Assembly (NCBI GenBank): GCA_030340625.1 | Contig: JAOPHQ010005753.1 | Coordinates: forward strand, 1-64,000 | DNA length: 64,000 bases | DNA from: Merluccius polli | Taxonomy: Eukaryota > Chordata > Actinopteri > Gadiformes > Merlucciidae | Direction: 5' to 3' | Shown here: positions 29,869-47,050 of the stretch, piece after piece | Layout of the letters: the number at the start of each line of letters is the position of its first letter | Position numbering within the stretch: the stretch's first letter is position 1 | The notes under the pieces: generated by a model | The model's database searches: none | Told to the model about the DNA's origin: nothing | The model's input: the letters and a program-made list of their open reading frames with translations, nothing else | Program-made: the position numbers and the translations under genes

Positions 29869-30718
29869 CGTGCGTGTGTGTGTGTGTGTGTGAGCGAGCC
29901 TGGGTTGAGCGCGAGGAACATTAGGAGAGAGTTACGGCTAACTTTATGTTGGAGTTGTTTTGGCGTGGTTACGGCCGACAGTAACCTGTTCTGTTGCAGC
30001 AATAAATGTTGTTTGCTGAACAACACTGCGTCGTCTTTCCAACGCGTCCTGGCGGACGCTACATTATGTTTATGAATGGCAGTGGCATGGCCACCCTACT
30101 CACTGTACCTTGCACATGAATATATGAACCTGTGTATTATTTCAATATCTTAGTATTGAATGCACAATAACAAGGTACATTTATACATGGCATAGGACCA
30201 GTTTAATATAAAACACAATTTTACACAACATAAGTAGGGGGTCCCCGCTCCATCTCTCTATCAGTTTGGGGGTCCTTGGCCTGGAAAACGTTGAAGACCC
30301 CTGATTGAGGCTATTTGTTTATTTATTTAGTTTAGCGCTCCTTAAATTAAATTCACGCTTCAAAACGCACGACTTTTACTTATAAGGCGAGCTTTACTTT
30401 GAAGGCGAGCTGTCTCTGTTTCCGGCTCTCCACTTCCTTGTTCAATTTTCATTGTACAACTTGGATAATGGAACAAGCTGACGCTTTGGCGCGCTGAATT
30501 GCATTGCACGTCTCGGACAATGAAATTACGCAATACCCCCGAAACTGGCCTTTTTCATTATACAACGTGAACAACTGTAAATGAATTATACTTCGTACAC
30601 GGACCGAAATACCCTAAATGTACGTCCTATATTATCAGAAATATTTAATTGATCATATCTGTTTGACGATCTACCAAATCTTATGCCGTCACGTGTCTCG
30701 TCTTTTTCTGTGGGGGTT

Positions 30719-30801
30719 TATCGGGAAATATCGCGAGAGTTTATCAGGAGATATCGCGGGAGTTTATCAGGAGATATCGCGGGAGTTTATCAGGACATAT
30801 C
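30719..30801. promoter_or_regulatory. 23-bp tandem CGCG repeat in the pcnp promoter
   Basis: Three and a half copies of GAGATATCGCGGGAGTTTAT-type units end about 65 bp upstream of the pcnp ATG. The first copy contains TCGCGAGA, close to the TCTCGCGAGA element of vertebrate housekeeping promoters. The placement suggests promoter function; binding is not shown. Confidence 0.5.
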
Positions 30802-30865
30802 CCCACAGCGCCGCCGCCGCCACTAACGGACTCCAGGCGCACTGCAGCTTGTTCAGAGAACAGTA

Positions 30866-32406
30866 ATGGCGGATTACAAGCGCAGGAGCAAGTCGAGCAG
30901 CGACGATGGAGGTGATATTTGTGCCGTTTCTTATGCATTGATTGTTGATAATAACTGTGTAGCTGTGTTAGCTGCTTAGTTAGGCCAGCTGCAGGGATGC
31001 TGTGATAGACACATTAGACATGAGCTAGCTGGAGGCTAGCGTTAGCCGAATAAACACCACGACCCACATAGAAATAAAATGAATAATATGGACGTAACAA
31101 GATGTCAACACCATGTGATCCGCTCTGCTAGTCTGTTGCTGAACACTGACGCCAAATAATTAGTATACATACTCATTGTGTTGTTGCAGTTTCACTATCT
31201 GCAAACTTGTCAGCTAGCTGCTAGCTGCTATGCTAGCATTATGTTTGCCATTGATCTCCCCTCTATAGACACGTTGTAAAACTGTAGTATACCAAATGGC
31301 TGGTGAGTTAGTGAGTACATGTCATGAATTCACACTTTGCTGCACATCCATTCATTCAGGTAAATAATATGAGATGTGCTTTATTAGTTCCAGACAGGAA
31401 ATGAGGTCACAGTAATAAATAAACAGGTGCATGATGGGTGTGTTGTTTCCAGGTTAACAGTTGCTCACCTTGTTAAGTTGTCTTGCCTCAAGCAGGACCA
31501 GAGACGGAGGGAGGCAGAGTGAAAACTAAGCCTGTCTCTTCTAGCACTGCGGGAGGAGGGGAGGCTGCAGGCAAACGCTCTGCCCTACAGATCGACGCCG
31601 ACGAGGAAGAGTTGGCGTCAAAGGCTGTGCCGGCGAAAGTCTCCAAGATAGGCTTTGGTTTGAGCAGTCAAATGGGGAAGAAGGGCAGCGCCATCTCTAT
31701 CAAGCTCGGGGCGTCTGTGAGTATTTAGACGGTCACACTACTAGCTTACTGATTTACTTTTACACAGAGGTCATAGTTTTGGAGTTGGATCCAAAAACAG
31801 CTGTAGATAAGTGTACTGGTTAGCGTGGATATTACTGTTCTACTAGCAGTGCTCAGAAAAACACAGCATGGCTCACACTGAGATGTGTATTCTAATCTAG
31901 GTCTAATCTAGGTGGTTGTAAGCATGTCCATGTGGGTCAGAGTAAAACGGTGTGTTCTCCCTGTCTTAGAAGCCCAAAGAGCCGACACCAAGTCTTCCTG
32001 CCAAAAAGGCAACCATGGCCTCTGTGTTCAATGAGGACGACGATGTGAGTCAAAAAAATAATACAAAGTTGGTACAGTTGTGTTTGTCACACTTGTGTGT
32101 CGTACAGACCTGTCCAAGAAGCAGAGGTTCACTTTTCCTCTCTTGCAGAGCGAACCGGAGGAGATGCCACCAGAGGCAAAGATGAGAATGAAGAATATTG
32201 GCAGGTACAGAGTCTGGCTGATTGTGTGTGTAAATATAGCTTTGGGGGTTAGCAGTCATACAATATGAATGATTTCCCTGTGCCACTGTTTCAGGGAGAC
32301 CCCAACGTCCGCCGGGCCCAACTCCTTCAACAAGGGCAAGCAGGGCTTCTCTGACCACCAGAAGCTGTGGGAGAGGAAGATGAAGACCCAATCGGATCAC
32401 ACTTAA
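30866..32406 (+). CDS. pcnp: PEST proteolytic signal-containing nuclear protein
   Basis: Five coding exons: 30866-30911, 31496-31716, 31970-32044, 32149-32204, 32295-32406. The joined frame gives 169 codons plus stop (mammalian PCNP is about 178), with clean GT-AG sites. It starts MADYKRRSKSSSDDG. Family signatures are ISIKLGAS, EPEEMPPEAKMRMKNIGRET, PTSAGPNSFNKGKQGFSDHQ and KLWERKMK. PCNP is a small nuclear protein rich in P/E/S/T and reported to be ubiquitinated. The N-terminal ~60 residues are the divergent part, as in other species. It is divergent from stk16 and convergent with il18rap. Confidence 0.96.
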
Positions 32407-33460
<1,054 letters not shown>

Positions 33461-33653
33461 CACTTTGGATCGTGTCTGATTAGTACATTGTTAAAATAAA
33501 TCACTTAAAGTTAAGAAATTAAAATGGTGGGCAAGGGGGGGGGGAGTTGTGTATAAATGTAGTGGTTTGAGTGTTTTTGCACGTGCTACTGGAATGAGTG
33601 TGTGTTTGCATGTGCTAGTGGAATGAGTGTGTTTCCAGGTGCATGCCGAGAGA

Positions 33654-34068
33654 CTAGAAGTTTAAGGAGGATTACAGAGAGACTAGAAGGTTAAGGAGGA
33701 TGACCGAGACTAGAAGGTTAAGGAGGATGACCGAGACTAGAAGGTTAAGGAGGATGACCGAGACTAGAAGGTTAAGGAGGATGACCGAGACTAGAAGGTT
33801 AAGGAGGATTACAGAGAGACTAGAAGGTTAAGGAGGATGACCGAGACTAGAAGGTTAAGGAGGATTACAGAGAGACTAGAAGGTTAAGGAGGATGACCGA
33901 GACTAGAAGGTTAAGGAGGATTACAGAGAGACTAGAAGGTTAAGGAGGATGACCGAGACTAGAAGGTTAAGGAGGATGACCGAGACTAGAAGGTTAAGGA
34001 GGATGACCGAGACTAGAAGGTTAAGGAGGATTACAGAGAGACTAGAAGGTTCAGGAGGATGAGACTAG
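33654..34068. repeat. minisatellite, 25/33-bp alternating units
   Basis: About 14 units of GACTAGAAGGTTAAGGAGGA followed by either TGACCGA or TTACAGAGA. Short and long units alternate irregularly. It lies between the convergent ends of pcnp and il18rap and abuts a hAT terminus at 34071. Confidence 0.9.
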
Positions 34069-34070
34069 AG

Positions 34071-34460
34071 CAGGCCTATTCAACTGGCGGCCCGTGGGCC
34101 ACATCTGGCCCCTGGATCCTTTCGATCCGGATCCGGAAGAATGAGAGCCAGTTCAATATTCCTGCAACGAGGCTATCGCAGTAACAAAAAACCTAATCTG
34201 AGAAGCACCAGACCCCATCACGTATCACTAACTTCAACACCACATCAGGTGGTTTCAGCCTCCCTCCGTGTTGCATGGGTTCTGGGTAAAAAAAAAAAAA
34301 AACCCTTCACAGATTGAAACAGTGAAAGACTGCATGCTAGCTGTCCTTGAAGATGTGATTAGCGATAAGGTGGAGAAGAAATACGTGGTATATGGTCGCT
34401 AACCAGCATGTTCTCAGCCTCATTTTTATGTCACCTTTGATAAAACTGTAGATCCTCCCT
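34071..34460 (+). mobile_element. hAT left end with truncated body
   Basis: Starts CAGGCCTATTCAACTGG, matching the end of the element at 42933 in reverse. It continues with CTGCAACGAGGCTATCGCAG and then a jump to CACGTATCACTAACTTCAAC, GGGTTCTGGGTAAAA and GTGAAAGACTG. Family body is therefore present with an internal deletion. The right end of the same family is at 36651, with il18rap exons between. No 8-bp direct repeat was found across 34071/36651. Confidence 0.7.
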
Positions 34461-34475
34461 GCCACACGCCACCTT

Positions 34476-34760
34476 AGTGGCTTTTGCTGCGGCCCTCCGA
34501 CACAGGACACAGGTAGATCTTGGTTGGGAATGCATTTATTGGAGATGTCAAGATGGTATTTGCCGAGTAGATGTTACATGCTGCCGTGACAGGGTCTCTC
34601 TCCTGAGTGTGTGGTGATAGCTGGTTTATCCTGGGTGCCATGACTACTTTGCACCACAGGTGTGCAGCCCCACCCAGCCCAGAGTCTAATCATTCTGACT
34701 CAGGCCAGGTAAGGCTGTAAGCCAGCTATCAACCACACACACTCCACACACACTCCATAG
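34476..34760. repeat. dispersed repeat (second copy at 50580-50770)
   Basis: Shares CCCTCCGACACAGGACACAG, ATTGGAGATG, TGACAGGGTCTCTCTCCTGA and GATAGCTGGTTTATCCTGGG with 50614-50765. It lies in the il18rap 3' UTR and contributes its minus-strand AATAAA at 34535-34540. The element class is not recognised. Confidence 0.7.
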
Positions 34761-34814
34761 CATCCAAATAACTTTGGTCATTGGTCACGTCTTTGCATAT
34801 GTCACATATTCCCC

Positions 34815-39412
<4,598 letters not shown>

Positions 39413-40970
39413 GCTATCACACAAGTGACACGTTACCGGTCATCTGTGCTGTGGATACCAGCGCCTCGTACTTTGTGTCCTGCACAAAGGACATTGAAGT
39501 GAATCTCAGCCTCTAACCAGTGCTGCACACAGTCTCATCACTCTTCATTAGCTTCCTGTGTGATTGTGTTTCAGGGATTGAGTCTCCTCTAGAAACCCTC
39601 GCTCAACATTTGACATGAAGTGTAAGCCACTTCCTGTGTGTTAGATTTGTTGTTTTGATGATTTGTGGTAAGATCTCGCTGTTCAGTTCACTTGAACAAC
39701 TGCTCACCAAACAAAATGCACTGACTTTCTGACTGCTCTTTAACAATAAAAAGGGATTGGAGAGAAAAGGAAAATGAAAGGCTGAGATAGGCACGGTTGA
39801 AATTGAGGGAGCAGCAGGTGCACATGTTGCACTCTGAAAGTAGATGGTAGTATTTATTTGATGGTTAGGGAACCTACTTTTCTATCCTCCTCCTTTCCCT
39901 TCACCTAGTTTTGAAAAAGCTAAAAATAATAAAAAATAAAATAAAAAATAAATAAAATAATGTCAATAATGTCTCCATAATGAATGGTGTACACACTGGC
40001 GTAACAACGTGATGATGGGCCCCGGTGCAAATAATATTTTAGGGCCCCCGCGGTTGTTGACGGGGGTCGGGGGGGGGGGCTGCTGCGCGGTTGTTGAAGG
40101 GGTAGGCCCCCCCCCGGCATCTTCATGGGCCCCCCCCGGCGTCTTCATGGGCCCCCCCCGGCATCTTCATGGGCCCCCCCCGGCGTCTTCATGGGCCCCC
40201 CCCCGGCGTCTTCATGGGCCCCCCCCCCCCCGGCGTCTGGGCCCCGGTGCAATGCACCGGTTGCACCGTCGATAGTTACGCCAGTGGGTGTACAAGTTGT
40301 TTATCTAGCCAATTTCTTTTCTGTTGTTGTGGCACACAACAACAGAAAACATGCAGCTGGCTGCTTAGCAGGCACTTTGTTTATTGGACCCCTCAAGACC
40401 ACATTTCCTCTGCAACCTTACTTTAGTTTCACACCTCTCCAGTGCCCACTGTGAGAATCACTGTATGGGGTGAAGTTAACCTACAAGCCTAGGACAACAA
40501 TTGTGTTATTTTATTCATCGACAATATCTCTCTCAATAACTTTCTAAAAATCATAATTAATATCATCATCATCATCATGCAGGTGGTTACTGCTTCGGAC
40601 TGTTGACCAGGGGCGGAGCGTAGAGACCCGGGCCCGGCTGTGGATGATTTTCGCGAACCCCCCCCCGGCGACAATCGTGCACCGTCGACAAACGCCTACC
40701 GTAAAGGGCCCGGTCATTTGCCTCGCCCCCCGGCCCGCCTCTGACTTGTTCCGCTACTGCTGTTGACCAAAAGATACTAGATAATACTGAAGGTTTAGCA
40801 TACAAATGCTATAATGTATAGCATACTATTGCTATAAATTTAAAACAAATCTTCACTATTACATTTGAAACATTTTTTTTGTTGCATTGTAATAATTGTG
40901 TTAATTATTTAAGATGATTGGGTCTATATGATTACTGTGTGATACATGAACGCAGGTAGCGCATACAATT
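39413..40970. other. il18rap upstream DNA with a small terminal-repeat element
   Basis: A MITE-like unit spans about 39992-40290: CACTGGCGTAAC at the left, GTTACGCCAGTG at the right. Inside is GGGCCCCGGTGCAA and a 22-bp array of GGGCCCCCCCCGGCGTCTTC (40085-40235). 40608-40765 holds another G/C-rich repeat. No gene seen. The il18rap promoter should lie just above 39412. Confidence 0.5.
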
Positions 40971-40974
40971 GGCA

Positions 40975-41285
40975 CACTGCTATGCCATGCTAACCAGTAT
41001 GGCTACCAGGGTTAGCACACCTCTACAGTCTACAGTGCTATGCATCACAATATGCTCACCAGTATTAGTGCACTGGGACCACAGCGCTATGCTAACCAGT
41101 ATTATCACACATAGACTACAGCGCTATGCTACCCAGGGTTAGCACACTGAATAGTGCTATGCTAACATTAGTTAGCACACTGAATAGTGCTATGCTAACA
41201 TTAGTTAGCACACTGAATAGTGCAATGCTAACATTAGTTAGCAGCACACTGAGTCTACAGTGCTATGCTAACCAGGGTTAGCCTA
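40975..41285. repeat. minisatellite interrupted by the hAT insertion
   Basis: Units of about 33-45 bp built from AGCACACTGAATAGTGCTAT and GCTAACATTAGTT / GCTAACCAGGGTT. The array resumes at 42942-42997 (GTAGCCAGGGTTAGCACACT), so the element at 41289-42933 was inserted into it. Confidence 0.85.
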
Positions 41286-41288
41286 AGC

Positions 41289-42510
41289 CAGGGCTATTCA
41301 ACTATTTTCTTACGAGGGCCAGAATATTTAAATTGAAAATTAAGGGGGGCCGGAAAAATCACTCAAGCACTTACATGTGAACATAAAAAACAACGTTAAA
41401 TACCCATAATACTGTACATGAAGAGTGTTTATTCACAGTTTGTTTATCTTACCACCCGATTTGACTTATCAGTCTATTCAATAGACGGTATCAGCACACA
41501 TCAGTCCCATTTATATGGGCTAGTAGGGGCCTACTAAGGTTCAGAAAGCTGTTATCAACCACTTCTGTCAGTAGTTTATAAAAACACATAAGGGTTCATG
41601 GGTAACCAGACAGTAATCCTGGTCTTTCATTAGTAACAACTAAGTTACAGTCTCATTTTTAGATTTGCAAACGTGTACCATAGCCTACCTCTGTATTCCT
41701 CGCCCTCGTCATGAGGGGTCCACTAGGGCGCCCCCTACTGGCTCACTGAAATAATGGCCCGCTGATAGAAATGGTTGGTAACAGCCTTCTGAACCTACCA
41801 GTAGGTTTAGTAGGCCCCTACTAGCCCATATAAATGGGACTGATGTGTGCTGATAACGTCTATTGAATAGACTGATCACAGTCAAATCGGGTGCACCTAC
41901 ACAAAATAGAGCAGTCAGTCCATACATTTCTACATAGACCTGTCACATATTTCCATTTCCTTTGTGTATTGTTTTTTCAATGAACCACTTCACCTCAAAA
42001 GATAAATTCAAAACTGATTTCATTAATGTGGCAGATCGAAGACATTAAACCTTTTAACATTGAACCTGTAAAAATCTACTCTCATTATTCATTTCATTCA
42101 TATTTTTCAAATAAACAATCAAAATAAATGGCCTCAGCCATAAATCAATCAAGCAACAAGTGATCATGTTATTAACATTCAACAGAAATGGCCAGATATA
42201 TCAATACATCAAGCAACAACTGATCATGTTGTTCAACAGAAGCTTCGACTCTCACCTCTGATCGTTGTCGGATCGGTGTGTTGCATCGGTATTGTTTGGA
42301 TAGACAAAATTATGTTGTTCTCCACTCGCTAACCATCTTCACTGTTTCACAGTCTGTGAAGGGTTTCTTTTTTTTCTTTTACCCAGAATCCATGCAACAC
42401 GGAGCAATGCTGAAACCACCTAAAGTGTTCAGTTGAAATTAGTGATACGTAATGCAGTTTACCATGATAAGCCTGAATATGTCCCATCAGATATTTTGTT
42501 GGTATAAGCA

Positions 42511-42553
<43 letters not shown>

Positions 42554-42933
42554 GCTGTGTAGTGTACACAGAGGATGTGGTGGGGATTCTACAGAGAAGC
42601 AGGTGTCTTGTTTATTTGCTGTCCCGTGACTTCATCTCCAACAGCTGTGTTTGTGCTGGGAGCTGGAGTCCAGGTAGAGAAACAGTATAGTTACCATAGT
42701 TACACAGTACAGCCCATAGTCAGTTAGTGCGGTGCTTCTCAGATTGGGTTATTTTGTTACTGTGATAGCCTCGTTGCAGATCAAACATGTGGGTTTAGGT
42801 CCCACATTACTAAAATAGATATTTCACAGCCCACTCCTTGTTGAATTGTCGATTTTTGTATTGTCTACCTTTGGCCTTCTGTTTTTTTAGCTCTCCAAAC
42901 TTCACCACATTAGAGCCCAGTTGAATAGGCCTG
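41289..42933 (-). mobile_element. non-autonomous hAT carrying a captured il18rap exon
   Basis: Terminal repeats CAGGGCTATTCAACT (41289) and AGTTGAATAGGCCTG (42933) are flanked by an imperfect 8-bp duplication, GCCTAAGC / GCCTACGG. Relative to the family the orientation is reversed. The 42690-42930 part retains decayed transposase N-terminal code (KFGELKKQKAKGRQ, then NRQFNKEWAVKY on the minus strand) followed by stops. Positions 42513-42552 are (GT)n. Positions 42563-42673 are a copy of il18rap exon 35476-35591 with flanking intron. The element sits between il18rap and il18r1. Confidence 0.8.
42563..42673 (+). pseudogene. captured il18rap TIR exon (exon 7), frameshifted
   Basis: Both splice borders are kept (TGTGTAG before, CAG|GTAGAG after), as is the code for VYTEDVVGILQRSRCLVYLL. 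Compared with the native exon it lacks five bases (AGTGC after AACAGC), which breaks the frame, and has several substitutions. It is antisense to il18r1. Without neighbouring exons it cannot make protein. Confidence 0.85.
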
Positions 42934-43000
42934 GCCTACGGTAGCCAGGGTTAGCACACTGAGTCTGCAGTGCTATGCTAACCAGGTTAGCACACTGATT

Positions 43001-43413
43001 CTAAAGCGGTATGCATGGCTCTCTCAGCTTGTGCGGGGCAGGCAGGCAGTATCGTAGGTGCTTCCAGAAGGACGAGGAGAGGGGCCGGGAGCAGGGACCT
43101 TCCCAGGTGACGGAGCTCCCAGCCTGGGTCAGCAGTCTCAGGGACTCCGGTAAGGAGGAGGAGCCCCCATCCTGTGGAGGCTCCGCCAAGGCCTCCTCCT
43201 CCTGCGTGGTCTTGGTCAGGATGAGCACCAGGCGGCTCTTCTTCTCCACCAGCGCAGTGTGGATGACGCTGGGCAGGCCGGACCCCAGGCCTGCATCGGG
43301 GTGGTCCACGGAGCTGGGGACCAGGACCACCCTGCGACTCTGCAGGATGCCCCGCATCACTGCATCCGCCGTGGCTGGGGTGGGGAGACAAGGTGGGCGT
43401 TAGATGAGATAAG

Positions 43414-43447
<34 letters not shown>

Positions 43448-46400
43448 TGTATATATATATATATATATATTACATGGCTTTGGTGAATACTCAATTCTGA
43501 AAATTATGGCATTCTACGGTCTGTTATTTCTGAATAACTGACCGCTGCTATGGACCCTATTTCCAACCAATCTAACAGACATTTTTTTAGCAGAAGTAAT
43601 AACATCATTTTTAAATCAATAAAATCATTTTTTGGTTTTATATTTTGTGTCAAATTATTGATTTCTTAAGTAAGTAGCTGTGTAATAAGCGGGATATTGT
43701 ACAGCAAGCTGGTCTATATCTCTTACATACGATATGTTCTTTACTATACATTATCTCAATAAGATATGTTCTTTACTATACATTATCTCTTACATAAGAT
43801 ATGTTCTTTACTATACATTCATTCTTACATAAGATATGTTCTTTACTATACATTATCTCTTACATAAGATATGTTCTTTACTATACATTCATTCTTACAT
43901 AAGATATGTTCTTTACTATACATTATCTCTTACATAAGATATGTTCTTTACTATACATTCATTCTTACATAAGATATGTTCTTTACGATACATTATCTCT
44001 TACATAAGATATGTTCTTTACTATACATTATTTCTTACATAAGATATGTTCTTTACCATACATTATCTCTTACATGTCCTTTACTATACATTATCTCTTA
44101 CATAAGATATGTCCTTTACTATACATTATCTCTTATAAGATGTGTTCCAGATGGGAAGTCAGAAGGGTGTAACAGTAGATGTAAAGGACATGAGTAATGA
44201 GAATAAGAATTAGGTAGGTTTAAATATGGAATATGGTTCTTTTTGGTGATGTGGTTATCTCTACACACACCTTCCCCGGGGGTTGCGTCACGGTCGTGGA
44301 GACACAGACGGTAACCCAGCTGGTCTTCCAGAACCTTCTCCATCCACCTTCGGTCCTCCTCGTTGAGCGCCGTGTACGAGTGGCTCTCGTAGGTCACCAT
44401 GTACGCGTCGTAGTGCTTCCCATCTGGGGACCAATAGGATGAGAGTTCAATACATGAAAAGGCAAACCCGATTCAGTAAATTGTAGGGAATGATATTATG
44501 ACAATATTACTAGGATATGTTAACTAGTAATCATGAGTCGTGACATCACTGGTGTCCCCACCCGAGGCGTTGCCATGGCAGCCGAGCTTGTCCCTCAGGA
44601 CCAGGGTAATGTGGACTCTCCCCCGGAGGAAGATGAGGGTGAAGGAGACCACTAGCAGCAGGACGAAGAGCACTGCCAGGCCGGACACAATGTGGGCGGA
44701 GACCGGCTGAGCTGGGAGGAAGAGGAAGATGATGATAAACCCTCGGTGAATCAGAGCCAGCGGAGGCCACTGCTGCAGAATCAAGTTTTTATCAACTGAT
44801 CGTTTTTTTCATTTCTGAAGCCGTTTTAACCGTTTCGTTAAAACAAATGACTCTGTTACAGCTTCAATGAACTAAAAGTTTCAGAACACACACAGCTTCC
44901 ATGGTATGAGAGGCCTACTTCCAATTATCACAAGTAGGTAGTTTTCTTTTTCATTTCTGAAGCGTTTCGTTAAAACAAATGTGTTATTTTAATAACGCAA
45001 AAAGCAAAACTACAATATCACGTAGGATTGCTGCATGTTTGTCAGTGGCTTTTGGATCCACTCATCGGTCCGAGTCCAACTCTGTTCCAGCTTCAATGTA
45101 ACCTAAGTTACAGAAGACACACAGCATCCATGGTATGAGAGTAGGCCTACTTCCAATTATCACAAAGCAAATAGGTGGTTTGACCATTGTGGACTAGTGC
45201 AGGACTAGCGCTACTCACCCAGAGAGAAATCACACAGAACACACACTATTGTGGGTGACGGATAGCCAGGAAAATAAATATCATCGCTACCTGTTCTATT
45301 CCATCTACAGTATTTCAATGCTTCGTTACTCATTTTAAAACCGTTGAACCTACACTAATCACACTACACTAATGTTCTACCTTTCAGAGCCAGAGAGATG
45401 GTGATGTTGAAGTGATGTAGTGTGCACTCCAGCTTGCAAGTGTAATTCCCTGAATGGTGGGCCTCTGTAATCTTCTGGAAGACCAGAGACACTGTAATCT
45501 TTCTCTCTTTACCACTCCTCTCTCTGTCAGGAGAAAGGAGGAGAAGAGAGAGGAGTAAAGAAGAGGGAGAAGAAAATAAGAAGAGGGGAGAGGAGAGGAG
45601 ATGAGAAGAGAGATGAGCGGAGAGGAGAGAGGAGTGGATAGGAGAGAGGAGAGGCGAGATGAGAGAAGAGGAGAAATTACAAAATATCGGGATATTATTT
45701 TTTGCCCATATCGCCCACCCCTAGATTGATTTTTCTTAATTGACACTGGGCTGGCCCAATCACTTCTTTAAACCCCAGTGTGATCGAGTGTGGTGGGCAG
45801 GTCTGGACCAAAATGCCAGGGCAGATTGGCAACGTTGGCCTTTATATCAACATCATGGTGTCACGGTGACCTTTGAGTGTCACCTCACCCCAGGGTGCAC
45901 GAGTAGTTCCCCTCCCTCTCTGCAGACGCCCTCAGCACCACCAGGCGCTCCCCTTGGACCGGCATGTCCCCGTACGAGAGCCCCTGGCTCAGCTTAACCT
46001 GCTGGCTGTCTGAGGGATGCTGGTGGGTCCAGGTGAAGTCAGCCCAGGTGGTGCCGGGGCTGAGGCAGGTGCAGCGCAGCACAACCATCGCCCCCTGTCT
46101 CCCGGTCAGCTGTCTTCTCCTGGACATGCCGCAGACACCTGTGGTGGGAGGAGTTATTTAAAGGTGCACTGTGTAGAAATGAGTGGCATCTAGTGGAACA
46201 GACTTGGCAGAAATTGAATATAATATTCATAAATATGTGTGTTCATTAGTGTATAATGACCTGAAAATAATCATCGTTGTGTTTTCGTTTGCTTAGAATG
46301 ATATCTGCATGGGGAGCGGGTCGCCTTCCACGGAGGCCACCATGTTGCACCGCCATGTTTCTACAGTAGCCCAGAACGGACAAACGGCACTAGAGAAATA

Positions 46401-46993
46401 AAGCCTTCGCCGTTGCATATTGTTGTTGAGAAAATAAAATAGGATCGTTAACCAGTTACCCCGTGTTCAATACGTTTTACATAAATGTACATTTATAGCA
46501 TTGACAGAGTATTGACAAATGTTGTGATTGCGATATGATTCACTATTGATCATTTGATCATTGATCATAATTGTCACTGAAAGAATTATTAAAATCAAAA
46601 CGTGACATTTGTTGGGGTCTGTACCAAACAAACATGTTTTCTTACATCTGGAGATAATATGTGTAGGCCAGGGCATCTCTGCAGCACTACAGTACTTCAT
46701 CTGGTGTTATACTTTTACATTTACACATTTTACACTTTTCAGCTCCTGCGATTTGGACATTGCACTTGGCCATATTGCGATTTCGATTAATTGTTCAGCC
46801 CTATAGATCTAATAAAACATGAAGTCTGAGCCAAGAATATCAGTTCTTTGCAAACCAACTCGGCCTTTGGTATTACTTGTTTACAAGTGATAATAAAATT
46901 CTTGAAACTTTGTCTTTCTCAATCTCTCTTATTTTGTTAAAGTGTGGTTTATCCACAACAGTAAACACTGCTGTGAGCTGACCTGAATCATGT

Positions 46994-47050
<57 letters not shown>

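Larger units (their letters stand above)
27668..30606. repeat. ~2.9-kb imperfect palindrome around a hAT fragment
   Basis: The left arm (27668 to about 28745) recurs as reverse complement in the right arm (about 29462-30606). For example GGTCCGTGTACGAAGTATAA at 27669 matches the complement ending at 30605. The hAT-like terminus CAGGGTTCTTCAACG begins at 27970 and its mirror ends near 30303. The duplicated arm continues about 300 bp past the terminus on both sides. A second nested inverted pair sits in the centre (28740-28960 / 29041-29245). The arms differ by scattered substitutions. Confidence 0.85.

Noticed and set aside
33654..34068. Regular direct repeats resembling a CRISPR array
   Set aside because: Units are contiguous without unique spacers, in a vertebrate genome; it is a minisatellite. 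Same for 36652-36820, 43735-44145, 61055-61350 and 63136-63500.
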